From positions 18,286,654 to 18,350,653 of the forward strand of contig NC_084886.1 of assembly GCF_958979055.1 (NCBI RefSeq): a DNA stretch of 64,000 nucleotides, in the 5' to 3' direction. Made by a program: the position numbers and the translations under genes. The DNA is from Alnus glutinosa (lineage: Eukaryota > Streptophyta > Magnoliopsida > Fagales > Betulaceae). This document shows positions 24,672-37,500 of the stretch, in pieces; the stretch's first letter is position 1; every line of letters starts with the position of its first letter. The notes beneath the pieces were generated by a model, which worked only from the letters and a program-made list of their open reading frames with translations, made no database searches and was not told the DNA's origin.

Positions 24672-25233
24672 AAGCACTAACAGTAATTTCTTTTAATTTT
24701 GTTTTTTTTTTAAAAAAAAAAATTAAATGTACGCCACACCACATGAAACCCATTTGACTGGTCGGATAAGTAGTTGGACAGCCTAATTTTTATTTATTTA
24801 GGTAGATTTTATAAGTGATATCTCACAATCACTTACCTAGATTCTATCAAATTCAGACAAATAATTTGAGATAATCTTAATTTGTGAAAAAGTGTAGCAA
24901 TCTTTTCTTTTCTTTTTTATAAGAAATAATATGTGAATTTAATATTATATTCGATAACATTATGTCATTGATTTGTAATAACAGTAAATGTTATTACGAC
25001 AAACGTTCAAGAGAATTCAATTTCATTTTCTATTGTTCACAAGGGGTAGCTCAATTGACTAGAGACCAAGTTGACAAAATCTATTAACGTGTAATATCAG
25101 TATTAATTATATTGTGACATGTGTTACATGTCACAATATAAAATAAAATCAAATATTAAAAAATATATATATACATAAAGCAAATAAAAGCCACTGGCAA
25201 ACTCAAAACATTGGAAAATCAAAACCACTGCAA
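24672..25233. other. PG2 3' flank
   Basis: The PG2 3' UTR and AT-rich flanking DNA. A T-run/A-run hairpin lies at about 24702-24722. A SINE-like head at 25045-25070 (GGGGTAGCTCAATTGAC) lacks a clear B box. No further gene is seen. Confidence 0.55.
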
Positions 25234-25745
25234 CTAGGGGTGTATATGCGCCATTATGCGGAATGCAGTTATTTATAATATTTTCACCCGCATCTACAAA
25301 ATGTAGATATCCCTTTTTTTGCATCAAGTTTTTACTAACCGCATTTGTACGGTTATTGCAGTTATTAAATGCGGTTATTATCTGCTATCTGTGTATTAGA
25401 TAATGGGCTTTTTGAACCTACTATAGTTTTTTGCCTTCTTTGGGTTTCTAATAGAGCCCGTTTCAAACAACTTTGAAAATAATTTGGCTGATTTTTAGTA
25501 TTTTTGGCTTGTTTTAATTTTTTTTTTAAGCCCTAATGTTTTGAAAATATTTTGATTTCACACTACTTTTGAAAATAATGTAAATATAACTTATACCTAA
25601 TTTTTTTTTAAAAAAAAAAAAAATACATCATTTTGGTATTAAACACCAAAACAACATCATTTTGATAAATTTATTAAATATAATATATATATTTGCATAC
25701 CTTAAAATTATTATCTACTTTCGCATACGTGGATAACGAATGCAA
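25234..25745 (-). mobile_element. hAT-like MITE copy C
   Basis: TAGGGGTGTATATGCG opens this copy. Its interior carries, in reverse order, the same parts as copies A and B (GCGGTTATTATCTGC, AAAATAATTTGGCTGATTTTTAGTATTTT, ATGTAAATATAACTTATACC), so it is inserted in the opposite orientation. Confidence 0.55.
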
Positions 25746-25756
25746 ATAATTAATAG

Positions 25757-25965
25757 GGATAATTATTGTTTCTTCTTATCAATTATCAGTCATTGTCAAC
25801 ATGCTATCACGAACTGACATCTTGACCGAAAGAGAACATACAATTACCATTTTTGTATCTTTGCCACATTCCGTTAGGAAATTTCGTTAAATTAGACGAA
25901 ATATTCAATTTTTAGACTTCAAAATTTTGTTTAAAAATAGAAATACCATCAAACAATAATTTAAT
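25757..25965 (+). repeat. Dispersed repeat copy 2
   Basis: Related to 9715-9990 over about 200 bases (CAGTCATTGTCAACATG, GAACTGACATCTTGACC, GAAATTTCGTTAAATTAGAC). Non-coding. Confidence 0.55.
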
Positions 25966-27469
25966 AATATATATATATATATATATACTTTTTTATTAAA
26001 AAATAAACTGGCAACCACCCCCTCTCTTTTCCTTTACTTTCTTCTTTTATTTTTTTAATGGTTTAATTTTAAAGTATTATATATAAATTTAAAATTTGAA
26101 TTAGAATATTCGAATCTTTTCACAAATTTATCTAATAAAATAAAAGTAAAGATAAAAAAAAAATAGTAGTTGTATGTACCGTACCATCGAAATTGTTAAG
26201 CAAACGATTAGTAAACCTCTCATGTCCACCAGTTGTCCTCAAGGAATCTCGAGTCCATGTGCGCGCGCGCCTTTCTACGGACATTGATATTGACATGTCA
26301 TGAACGCCAGGCGTAAGAATTCTCCATGCCCTCTTTGTATTCTAGCAAATGGGTCGAGTTTTCCATTCGTTTTCAATCATGTTCACTTTATTTTCTTCCT
26401 TTTAATATATATTTGTTTTTCTTTTAATATATATTTTTTTTTTTTGGTATTATAAGTTGTCACATGATTAGTATTGATGTGACATATTAATAAATTTTGT
26501 CAATTTTTTTTAACAGCATGATTTATTTATTTTTTTAAACCCCCGGTAAAACTACCGGTCAAAACTCTAAATCACGTTGACCGATTTAGATAAACGTAAA
26601 GTAAAATATGGTAAGAACAAAGAGAAATGATATATTTTTGCATTTCTTATATATTTTTTGTACATCACCTTTGATTTTATAAGACCTAAATGTAGATCTC
26701 ACAAATTTAATGGTGGATTTAAAACTTAGTTATGGAGATGTATAAAAGATGCAACTTTATTCATTTTTCAAAAAGAAAATCACAATTAATGCTGACTGGC
26801 AAAATGAAAATGACGTGGTTTAGAATGGGCTGGTGAGTGATGTGAAGTAATGTTAAAAATTATTATATTAAAATTTAATAATAATTCATCTCAAATTTAA
26901 TGATAAATTTAAAAGCCACGTCATTTTGAAGGATAAAAAGATGGACGTTAATACTTGTGGATGATGACGGGTGAGGATAGACTGCTTGTGTCCAAGTTTG
27001 ACTACAGACGTTTCCTTTGACCATCAAACGATACTAAATAAGTAGTAAATAACACATGCATGTTACACGTGGACAGATTGTGTGCGGTCTCCAGCGGTCA
27101 ATACGTACTTCGTCTTGCTTTCTTCTATTTGTTTTATTGGACTTGTGGTCCGTGGTGAGATTAATCGTGCATGCTTGGTCAAAAATCTACACGAATTTGA
27201 AAGTTTTTCTTTTTATTTATAAATAAATCTTTTTTTTAATTTAAATTTAAGGGATATATAGTTTAGTAGTATTGATGACGTAATTCAACTCTATACTATT
27301 CTTTTTATGGTTAAGATTTATTTATTACTTCTTTTTTTTTTTTGAAGTAATTGGAAAGAAAAAAAAAAAAAAAAAAAAAAAAACTAAGGGACTAAGAATG
27401 AGATAGAGGAGTCTAGTCCAAAACAAGTAGGAACATATCCTGAGATAAAAAAAAAAAAAGGGAATTCAG
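25966..27469. other. Intergenic, no gene seen
   Basis: AT-rich DNA with homopolymer tracts; nothing recognisable. A (CG)n-like patch, GTGCGCGCGCGCC, lies at 26260-26272, which is unusual in this AT-rich setting. Confidence 0.6.
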
Positions 27470-28130
27470 CCAGAAAAATTTTTGGTCACAGTCCAGTTTG
27501 CCACATGATAGACACAAAAATTTGTACTTCGCTTAATATGACTAGCTGTCCAGCTAATTGTTGATGGAATAGTTGCAAAAACTTGAGATATTGTAGTAGC
27601 AATGCGCCAGTCTTGCGTGATATCTGGATGTTAAAGAGCTAAAATAACTGTGAGAGAATCACTTTTTAAGATAAAAGAAGTTGCTTCCAAAGAAAGAGTC
27701 AAACGAGCAGCCAACAAAGTTGCCAAGGCTTCATCATGAAGAGCTGTATATGGGGGGCTGATGAGAGAGATGCATTTAATAATAGTGCCTACAAACAGCA
27801 GCATGTACTGAGAAAGAGTCACGAGTAACAGTATCATAGCTGATCTTTAAGTAAGGGGCCGGAGTTGGCGGGCTTCTTCCAAACCTCTGGGGTTTTGATC
27901 AATTTAGAAGACCAGGTAGAATGATGTTCCAGAACAAATTTGTTAATAGTAGCTGATATAACGCATTTGGAATCAGATCCTCACGGTGAGCTTTATTCCT
28001 AAAAAACCAAAGTTCATCATATGCAATCACAGCAAAGATTTGAAACAGATGAAAATCTGCCCATGGAATGCCAATGCGTTCCGGATTTAGAAACATTTAA
28101 AACAAGAATATCCAATGGCCAAAAAGATTG
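27470..28130 (-). pseudogene. LINE-type RNase H-like fragment
   Basis: Reading the minus strand, broken frames encode PERIGIPWADFHLFQIFAV followed by DELWFFRNKAHRED. Further on comes ALHDEALATLLAARLTLSLE, then FILKSDSLTVILALQHPD. This is the pattern of the RNase H-like domain at the C-terminus of plant non-LTR retrotransposon proteins (EALA...A...A, then the D-S position). Frameshifts and stops separate the pieces. No endonuclease or reverse transcriptase part lies nearby, so this is a truncated dead copy. Confidence 0.6.
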
Positions 28131-28844
28131 GTGCCAAACTACAACTTTAAATCTTAACCTTTCGTTATAAATTAATATATAATATATATGATGAAATAAT
28201 GAAATGGAAAGAATCCTGATGGCTTCTTTGATCGGGGTTAGTATCGTATGTAATATGACGCTATTCTATTTTTGACTTGACTTCATGAATCAGCGGGCCA
28301 GTCAACAAAGGATGCAGTTTCCAAACAATCCACGGTCCCTAACTGCTGTGATTACACGAAAAGTCAATGCACTGGAATAAAATTTAGGTATACGTCAACT
28401 CTCGGATTACGTACTCAAATTTCTTACTGAGGTGACACGTGTCTTTAATATGCACATTTTTTTTTTTAGTTTCACTTGTTTTTTATATGCTTACTTATTA
28501 GTTTAAATAACAAGTCATTTTTAAATGCTGATTTGTACGAATTTTTACAAATTAGTTTTAAAAAAAAAATTCTAAAAATTATAACCATAATATTTCCGAA
28601 CTAGTCTAATACCATCATTAAGAGGACAAATATTTCCTTTAAACTGTGTTCTTAGTCCATAAAAATGATGTGTTAATTTTCATGTGAGATACCTATGCAT
28701 TTTTAATAGCAAGATAAAGTTGAAAGAAAATTTATTAAATATATATATTCTCATGTGTTATTTTTAAATAACATTTTATCAAATCTACCATATTTTCGTA
28801 TCACCCCAAATTTATGTAATTTCTAGAAGAAAAAAAAAATGAAA

Positions 28845-29405
28845 AATTAGTCTATATGGTTAGCCTAAATTACAAATCATTTCATGTCGTTTCAAAGTAA
28901 ATTAAGAAGTCCATGAGGTATGCTAAAAAAATATTATTCACTGGAGAAAAATTTCATTAAAAAAATTTGACAGATTTTGTTAGGTGCCATGTCAGCGTTA
29001 ATGAAATGACAACACGTGTCATTCTTAATAAAATAAAAAAAAAATACAATATATAAAACTAAAAAAAAAATAAAAAAAATAAAAAAAAAAAATAAAAAGA
29101 GTAAAGGGATGGGATGTCAAGCAAGCCACCCCCAAAAAGCTGGCTGCCTACCACTTTCATTTCCTTAATTTTTATTTTTATTTTACCTTTTTCTTAAGTA
29201 ATTTTTTTAGTTTTATATATTTATATTTTTTTATCTTAAAAATGACATGTCTTTATTTTATTGGTGTTGATGTGATACATAACGGAATTTGATTCCAAGA
29301 GTTAATTTTTTTTTTTCATATCCGAGGAACATCTGAATTCACTTTGAAACGACAGTAAGCAAGTTTGTAATTTATGACGATTACAAAAATTAATTTTTCA
29401 TTGTT
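28845..29405. mobile_element. Foldback MITE
   Basis: The left arm (TTACAAATCATTTCATGTCG, TTTCAAAGTAAATTAAGAAG, TTTGACAGATTTTGTTAGG, ATGACAACACGTGTCATT) is mirrored by the right arm (AATGACATGTCTT, TGTGATACATAACGGAATTT, CACTTTGAAACGACAG, TTTGTAATTTATGAC). Between them lie A-rich runs and a pyrimidine-rich centre. Non-coding. Confidence 0.6.
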
Positions 29406-29503
29406 TCCTAATTTCTATCTCATTTTTATGTCTTCTTTTATCATAAATTTGTAAAGTAACAATAAAAGAGAAAGGTCAAAAAGTCAGTCAGCAAAAGCTA
29501 CTC

Positions 29504-30479
29504 AAATGACAGGTTGGAAAGCACAGAAAGTCGCGTTTCAAGCTCTCTCTCTCTCTCTGGAAATCTTAGAGTTTGTTCTGGGGGGGGGGGAGGCTTCACG
29601 TCTCCCCCTCCTGGTGTTGGTCTTCCCCTAGCTCGTGAGGGCTAAGATGGGTTTTTTGTCCTCCCACTGGTCTCCAGTGGTGGGTGTTTTGTTCTCCCAA
29701 CCTTAGGGTTGTGGAGCTGTGGCCCCTCTCGGCATTAAATCCGGTGAGGTTGGTGTTTTTCTTTGTTGTTTTGTTGTTTGGTTTGGTTGTTGTTGGTGAA
29801 AACAGAAGGATCCAGGCTCTAGCCTGTGGGAATGGCGGATGTCGGTGGTCTCCGGTGGAGTTGTGCTTTAATTCTAGATCTATAAGCCTCTGCTGGGTGT
29901 TCGTTGATAGGAGCTTTTCTATAGTGGTCGTCGGCCTCCTTTGGTTTCGGTAGACACTCGATGGAGCTGTACGGTTCTTTCTTGAGCGGCGCGTGGCCAG
30001 CACGCGCTGGGGAGTGTCCTCCCTAGATTAGCGCGTGTGGGCCACGGTTTGCATATCCGGCTTCGTTTTGTGTCGATCTGGGCTTTTGGAGGTCGCTCGA
30101 TGCTGGAAGGGCACCCGAAGTAGGTGCGTGCTTTTCACGGCCTGTGCTCCGGTGGCGGTTCTCATGGTGCTGTTTTTTTGTTTCTTCTGTTTGTATTTGT
30201 ACATTCTTTTCTTTGATCACAGTCTACCTTTTTGGTAGCTGCTTTAAATCTGGATTCTCTAGACTTTGTGGATGGAGTTTCTTCAGCTTCATTCACTGCA
30301 TTGGCCTACGGGCTTGTTGTTGCCTTCGGGCAGAGATTTCAACTTCTGTACTCCTGTATTTGCTCTGTGGCTTTGGCCTTGTCGTATTCCCCTTTGGGGT
30401 TCTTTTCTGCAATGAAAGACTCTGGAGTTTGTTCAAAAAATAAATAAATAAAAAAATAATAAAAAATGACAGGTTGGAA
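29504..30479 (+). mobile_element. Non-autonomous retroposon with 16-bp target duplication
   Basis: A GC-richer 944-base insert is flanked by perfect direct repeats AAATGACAGGTTGGAA at 29504-29519 and 30464-30479. It ends in an A-rich tail (AAAAAATAAATAAATAAA), the hallmark of LINE-mediated target-primed reverse transcription. It has no long open frame and no reverse transcriptase. The first 300 bases resemble the end of the window (63760-64000). It is either an internally deleted LINE or a SINE-like parasite of one; the sequence does not decide. Confidence 0.75.
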
Positions 30480-30754
30480 GCTTGGTTGTAGCCATACAAG
30501 TAGAATTATGTCTACAAAGAGAAATAATTGAAGTGACCTTTAACCGGCCTTCCTTCCTCATTTACAATAAAAAATATAAATTTATTCAAAAAATTGTACT
30601 TCTTTTTTTTTTTTTTTTTTTTTTTTTTTTCATATTTTGTTTTATGCTCAAGCAAACGCTCATTTCTATGCAGCATTGGACCAAAACTAGGAGCAACACA
30701 AAGCCAAGCCAAGGCTGCCAAGTCATCTTAAAAAATATGATTGTAAAAGGAAAA

Positions 30755-30918
30755 TTTTCAAAAATATTACCGTTAGGATAGACAAATATTTAAAAATGTG
30801 ACCATTAGGAAAAGTGAAATTTTTAAAAATACCACCGTTTGGATAAAACAAAAATTTTGGAAATATGACTGTTAGGAAAAGACAGCCATTTAAAAATATA
30901 AATGTTAGAAAAAGAATA
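30755..30918 (+). repeat. Minisatellite, about 33 bp x 5
   Basis: Degenerate units built on AAAAATATGACCGTTAGGAAAAG and an A/T stretch repeat five times. Divergence between units suggests an old array. Confidence 0.7.
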
Positions 30919-31408
30919 AAGAAATATTTGAAAAAAAATATTTAAATGGAATAATGAATGTGAATAGTTGAAATTGTGAGGCTGTTGAGAGTGCTTAAAA
31001 AAATTGATAATTAAAATAAAAAATGTGATTTTTAACTATTTTAGCTTTTAAAATCTAGTGAGACTATTCAGAATGCTCTTAATCAAATTTAAGAAAAAAA
31101 AAAGAAAAAAAAAAAAAAAGAAGGGTTGTTTGTGTGCTTTGAGATATTTGGCTACCTTAATTTAAAAGGTTGGTCATCTATTTATAATTTTATATCATAT
31201 TTGACAACATTAATTGATTACCTAATTCAGCAGATTTGCATGTAAGCCACATGGAGCTCACTTTCTAGTTTCTCAGTTTCTCCTTAATTATTTCGTTATT
31301 TGTTTTAAATACCTGATTATTTTTATCTTTTATTTATTTATTTAATTATACTCACATGGAAAGATGTTTCAATAATTTAATTTTTCTAGACTCAGTCGCC
31401 CTTTTAGT

Positions 31409-33060
31409 TTGTCCAAGATTACTACCAAAATGTCTCAAGAATCTTTATACCTCGCTAAAGCTTTGAGATTTTTTTTTTTCCCCTCTTGTCAGTACGGAAG
31501 GTAAGACGATTGAAATGGTTGGCTTCTTCTAGAAGCCAACATTTCATTCTCTTCCCATTTTACCCCCAACCTTTCGGTCTATTCTTTCTTCTTCTTTTTT
31601 TCGTATTTTCATATCGAAAGATCTGGGGTAAAATGGAAATAGAAATAAATGTTGAATTCTTTTTCCGACTTCACTACTTTTCCGTACCGACACAAACGGG
31701 ATAAAATGAGGGGAATGGATTTACTAAACAGGGTCATAGTAGTAAAAATCACTATTGATATATTATAGAAAAATATTTAGTTTCATTCTCCTGAACATTT
31801 ATTGTCTATTTTCTCATAAAAAATGCGCAAATCCACCATTGAATCTGTGAAACGTACAAAAGAATAAAACTAAACATATTTCTCTATCATATGCAAACTA
31901 ACCAATTAAAAATCGAATAATAATTTCCACTTACATATAAAGATTGACCAAGACTATAGTTTGTCCATGATTATTACCAAAATGTCTCAAGAATTTTTAT
32001 ACATCGCTAAAGCTTAGATTTTATTTTTTTTATTTGTCAGTACGGATGATCAGACGACTGAAAGCCAACATTTCATTATATTCCCATTTTACCCCCAACC
32101 TTTCAGTCTATTCTTTTTTATTTCTTTTTCTTTCTTTCTTTTTTTTCTTTTTTTTTTTTTTGGTTTTTTTTGTTTTTTCATATCGAAAGATCGGGGGTAA
32201 AATGGAAATAGAAATAAATGTTGAATTCTTTTTCCGACTTCACTACTTTTCCGTACCGACACAAACGGGATAAAATGAGGGGAATGGATTCACTAAACAG
32301 GGTCATAGTAGTAAAAATTACTATTGATATATTATAGAAAAATATTTAGTTTCATTCTCCTGCACATTTATTGTCTATTTTTTTATAAGAGATGCGCAAA
32401 TCCACCATTGAATTTGTGAAACGTACAAAAGAATAAAACTAAACATATTTCTCTATCATATGCAAACTAACCAATTAAAAATCGAATAATAATTTCCACT
32501 TACATATAAAGATTGACCAAGACTATAGTTTGTCCATGATTATTACCAAAATGTCTCAAGAATTTTTATACATCGCTAAAGCTTAGATTTTATTTTTTTT
32601 ATTTGTCAGTACGGATGATCAGACGACTGAAAGCCAACATTTCATTATATTCCCATTTTACCCCCAACCTTTTAGTCTATTTTTTTTTTTTTTTCGTTTT
32701 TTCATATCGAAAGATCGGGGGTAAAATGGAAATAGAAATAAATGTTGAATTCTTTTTCCGACTTCACTACTTTTCCGTACCGACACAAACGGGATAAAAT
32801 GAGGGGAATGGATTCACTAAACAGGGTCATAGTAGTAAAAATCACTATTGATATATTATAGAAAAATATTTAGTTTCATTCTCCTGAACATTTATTGTCT
32901 ATTTTCTCATAAAAAATGCGCAAATCCATCATTGAATCTGTGAAACGTACAAAAGAATAAAACCAAACATATTTCTCTATCATATGCAAACTAACCAATT
33001 AAAAATCGAATAATAATTTCCACTTACATACAAAGATTGACCAAGACTATAGTTTGTCTC
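31409..33060 (+). repeat. Three-copy tandem array, unit about 550-570 bp
   Basis: Three consecutive copies begin near 31409, 31961 and 32530 at the phrase TTACCAAAATGTCTCAAGAA. Each contains the same internal foldback (TGTCAGTACGGA ... TCCGTACCGACACA) with CCCATTTTACCCCC mirrored by GGGGTAAAATGG. Copies 2 and 3 are nearly identical; copy 1 diverges more and has a longer CT arm. Poly(T) lengths differ between copies. Short open frames of 64-79 aa recur in each copy, but they follow the repeat and are not supported as genes. Confidence 0.9.
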
Positions 33061-34295
33061 AGCATTATAAAATAATTGTCAAATTAAAACGTGATATATA
33101 ATATTTTTCCAATAATTAAAGTTACGTATGAAGAAATAAACGAATGGGTCAATGACCGCACAAAGAAACAATCTGGACCACACAACTCAAGGGTCGGATT
33201 GTTCGTTGTTGCCTGCTTTTGTTTTGGTTCTGGTGCCCTTTCGGTTTGTCTTGGAGCCATCCACTTGGCTAGTTGGCTCCTTTCCAAACGACTATCATTG
33301 CAATTTCTGAAGTAGACGACAATGGAGTGGCGGCCGATAAATATCACTAACGTATATACGCACATATTCACAGATGATTGTAGTGAAAAGAAGAAGGTAA
33401 TAATAAAATTCTCAACTTTCTTTGGATCGGAATGGAATCCGATGGATAATATTTGTTTGAAAAATGATATTTAAACACCGTACAACATTTACACATTTAT
33501 ATTCAAGCTTTCATGAACTTGTTCTGATAATGAATTAATACTAGTTTAACAGCAGGTTGTATTTGACTGTTTGTTCTTTACTGCAACGTTGTTGGGGTTA
33601 TTTTATATGTTGAAATTGGAGCATTAAAATGTCAAATAATGAAAAGGCAAAAATAAATAAATAAACGTCCTTTATCCTCTCACTCCCTCAGTAAAAAGTT
33701 GAGATAAGTAGCTTTATCTTAAAGAGATGGTGCAGCGTGTGTGCGCCTGCGGTCCTGTTGTTTTCAGCAATTAGAGAAAGCAAAGATGGGCGGCTTGCTC
33801 TCCCTCTAATAATGATGATGTTCTCTCAGTTACACTTCCTGGTGGGTCTCTGAAAGAACTTCTGGTTTTGAGCTTCTGATCTGCTGAATCCTTTTCTTTT
33901 TCGTCACTTGTGGGAATCAGTTTTTGGGTTTTCAGATTCAGTGCAGGTGTCAACTGGGTTCTTTCTGCACATCAAAAATCTGGCTGGAGAGCTTAATATC
34001 AAGGTATTTAACACTGATTGTCAGCTTGTGAAAAATAAAGGTTTTGATTTCTCTGTAGGAGGAAGATTGGAATTCCAAGTGCGAAAGAGTAGTTTTATTT
34101 ATCTGCCAAGGTTGTGTTTGCTTCAAGAAATCTGGTGATCAGAATCTCAACCTTAGGGAGGTGACATGTGTCGAGACATACTGTGATTCCTCTGCAACAC
34201 TTTTTGTCTGATCATGGACAAATAGAATCCCAAATACAAGGAAGTGGATTTCTTTTAGATTTTCTGGTAAGTTCAGTGGAATTTTGCGGGTGATC
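33061..34295. other. Intergenic and promoter/leader of the ankyrin gene
   Basis: No other gene is seen. Transcript leader sequence for the ankyrin gene probably begins between 33700 and 34000, where the DNA becomes less AT-biased, but I see no decisive TATA box or start site. Confidence 0.5.
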
Positions 34296-34575
34296 ATGGA
34301 GAAACAGAGTAGCTTTAGGGGTGCCACAATGGAGAAACAACAGGATTTTCGCGGGGTAGATGAAAAGCAGGGTCATGCTCGTGGGGCAATGGAGAAACAA
34401 CTGAGTTTCAAAGGTGTTATGGAGAAACAGAAGAGTTTTAAAGGGGCTATGGAGAAACAGAAGAGTTTTAAAGGGGTTATGGAGAAACAGAAGAGTTTTA
34501 AAGGACTTATGGAGAAGCAGAAGAGCTTTCGCATAGTGATGGAAAAACAGCTGAGTTTCATAAGTGGTGATAGGA
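34296..34575 (+). repeat. Coding 30-bp tandem repeat in ankyrin gene exon 1
   Basis: Nine units of about 30 bases (ATGGAGAAACAGAAGAGTTT plus 10 more) encode the MEKQ-SF-G decapeptides. Units 5-7 are almost identical at the DNA level, so the array can expand or contract. Unit number can be expected to vary between alleles. Confidence 0.93.
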
Positions 34576-37500
34576 GGAAGAGCAAGGATTCGCCGGGAAA
34601 AAGAGGAGACTTGCCCCTTCATTTGGCGGCTCGGGCAGGGAATTTAAGTCGAGTGAGAGAGGTTCTTCAGAGTTGTGATGGTGATGAGGCAAAGAATTTG
34701 TTGGCAAGGCAGAACCAGGAGGGGGAGACTCCCCTTTATGCTGCGGCGGATAGCGGGCATGCTTTGGTTGTTGGGGAGATGTTGAAACATTTGGACCTGC
34801 AAACTGCATCTATCACTGCCAGGAACGGGTATGATCCCTTCCATATTACCGCAAAGCAGGGTCATCTTGGTAAGAATGTATTCCGATTGCCTGTCTCGTG
34901 CAGATAACCCCCATTATTGTTATTCTTGATACCCAATCTTAATACGTAGTTTGTTGATTACCCCTTCATTCTTTAGCTCTCTTTATTTGCTTGATTGTCA
35001 TGTAGATTCCCTTAAAAAGTTATTTGTCCCATTTGTCTTTGGTAGGAGTTGAATTTCTTTTGCATAATCTAAAGTGGGTAGCCAAAAACAACAATTAGGG
35101 TGCTGCAAAAGATTCAAGCTATCACGACTTAAGGAAGTACTAGCCACATCTATGTTTTTACTCAAGAAGGACTAGTTGAAGTTACGATTAGAGCCTTTTG
35201 AAATCACTTATAAAGCCTAATCTCGTTTAGTAAGGAACCAATATACTTATCAAAAAAAAAATTTTACTTATCAAAGTAAGGAACCAATATGGGACGTAGT
35301 ACCTATTCTACAACTTTGCAATCCACCTACCTAATGTAGGACTAACTATATAGGGTGTCATCTCCTCCACTTTAATCCCCCTACATTCTTGTCAGGGCCC
35401 ATGTCATGCTATAGTACTCCAGCATCACATGGTGTTATTAGCTTGCTCTTGATACCGTTTGTCACGACCTTGGGAAGCACTAGCTATATCTACGTTATTA
35501 CTTTAAAAGGACTCGTCAAATTTACAATTGGAACTCCCTAAAATCACTCACCAAGTCCAGTCTCACCTTGTTGCATGGCTGCTAAGTTCCACATTGGTTT
35601 CTTAGTAAGGGAAACGGAATTTTATAAGTAATTTCAGGGACCTTTGATTGTAACATTGACTATTCCTCTTGAAGTAACCACACAGATGTAGCTAGTGCTG
35701 ATTTCAGGGACCTCTAATTGTAATTTCGACTAGTCTTTTTAGAGTAACCGCGCAGATGTGACTAGTGCTTTCCTGAGTCGTGAACAAGCAATTATAGAAG
35801 CTTGATGATCAAAATAATTGATGTCATTTCTTGAGGAAAAAAAGTGTCTCCTTAATGATGACCTAGTGTGCTTATTTTAAATGTGACAAGAACCCAGATA
35901 CTTTCCTTGGTCACTGTTATGTACGCTTAAGGGAAAAAAGGTGCTGGAAATATATATTGCAAAATGGAATACAGAGTCTGTACCTCTAATTGAGCTAGAG
36001 AATCGATGATATTACATGCCTCTTAATTTATGGACGTGTTCTAAACTCTACATTCTTCATTACTGTACTTTTTCATTTCAGAGAATGATGATCTGATATA
36101 GTGTAGGTTAGAGATATAGCTTGGTGAAAGGCTTCTCTGCTTGTGTGTGGCAGTAATCCATATTTGTGTTCTGTATTGTTAAGAAGTCTATATGTGCGTT
36201 CATTTTCAGCTAATCAGTTTAAAATTGAACTTACTACTGCTGTTTTCTGAGTTCATCCAATATGGCATCAGCAATCTCTGCGTGTTTGTTTTTTCCCCTC
36301 CCTCCATTGAGAATTTCATAGAATTTACTTTCATGAAATTCTCAATGGAATAAGGCCGTAGTTTACTTATCATAAAAAAAAAAAAATTAAAAAAAAAAAA
36401 AGAAAAAAGAAAAAAGGAGGAATTTCATGGAATTCTCAATACTGTATTTACAGGGAGTGGATAAGCATGTGCAAGTTTGTGTGCATGCATGTGCGTTACT
36501 CTTTTTCCTTTTTGATTACTTCAGGCTGTCAATAAGACCCCATAATATGCTACGGTCAACTTGATACTGGTTGTATTGCTTCAATATGCTGATCATTATT
36601 GTCATTTAAATTTGTAAATTATTGTGTAAAAATACTAAGTTTGTTTAGGTAAGTACCAATTAATATGTTATTTCTTGTCTTGAAGATTTTCTTCTCTCTC
36701 ATTATCCTAACCAAGGGGAAAATAAATAAAAAAAAATCTTTCAGAGGTGTTGAAGGAGCTTTTGAACGTATTCCCCAACTTGGCCATGACCACAGATCTC
36801 TCCAATTCAACTGCCTTACACACAGCTGCTACTCAGGGCCACATTGACATAGTCAACCTTCTTTTGGAAACAGACTCCAACCTTGTCAAGATAGCCAAGA
36901 ACAATGGCAAGACTGTCCTTCATTCTGCTGCGAGGATGGGGCACTTGGAGGTTGTGAAGTCCCTACTAAACAAAGACGTAAGCACTGGTTTTAGAACTGA
37001 TAAAAAAGGCCAAACTGCATTGCACATGGCTGTGAAAGGGCAAAATGAGGAGATTGTGCTGGAACTGATAAAACCTGACCCATCGGTTTTGAGTTTGGAG
37101 GATAATAAGGGAAACACAGCGTTGCATATTGCCATAAAAAAGGGCCGTATTCAGGTGCATCCTGATTTCTTTATTTTTCAACTGTCGTTCTTTTTCAATT
37201 TTATATAAATCAATGCAGTGAATTTTGCTCTATGAAATATGTCGATGCTCTATTTTCTTGTCTAAAACAACAATTATATGAACTGGTTGATGTTTCCACT
37301 AATGTAAACTATAAGTTTTGTGATACCTGTCAAAGCAAGAATTAATATGCATGTGATATATGAACTCAAATGGAGGCCAAAACATTGGTTCTGTCCATCA
37401 AGAGTGAACCTTCTTTCTTTTCTTTTCTCTTTCCCTTTTTCTTTTTTCCTCTGAAAGTTCTTTTCGCAAGGCAATTATATTCTAAGAAATGGCTTCAGTC

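Noticed and set aside
29596..30447. Cluster of overlapping open frames at 29.6-30.4 kb
   Set aside because: The interval is a retroposon with target duplication. The frames overlap on both strands with no recognisable domain, so none is called as a gene.
31486..32797. Three similar 64-79 aa open frames in the tandem array
   Set aside because: They simply follow the repeated DNA, contain low-complexity Phe/Leu runs from poly(T) tracts and have no supported start context or homology.
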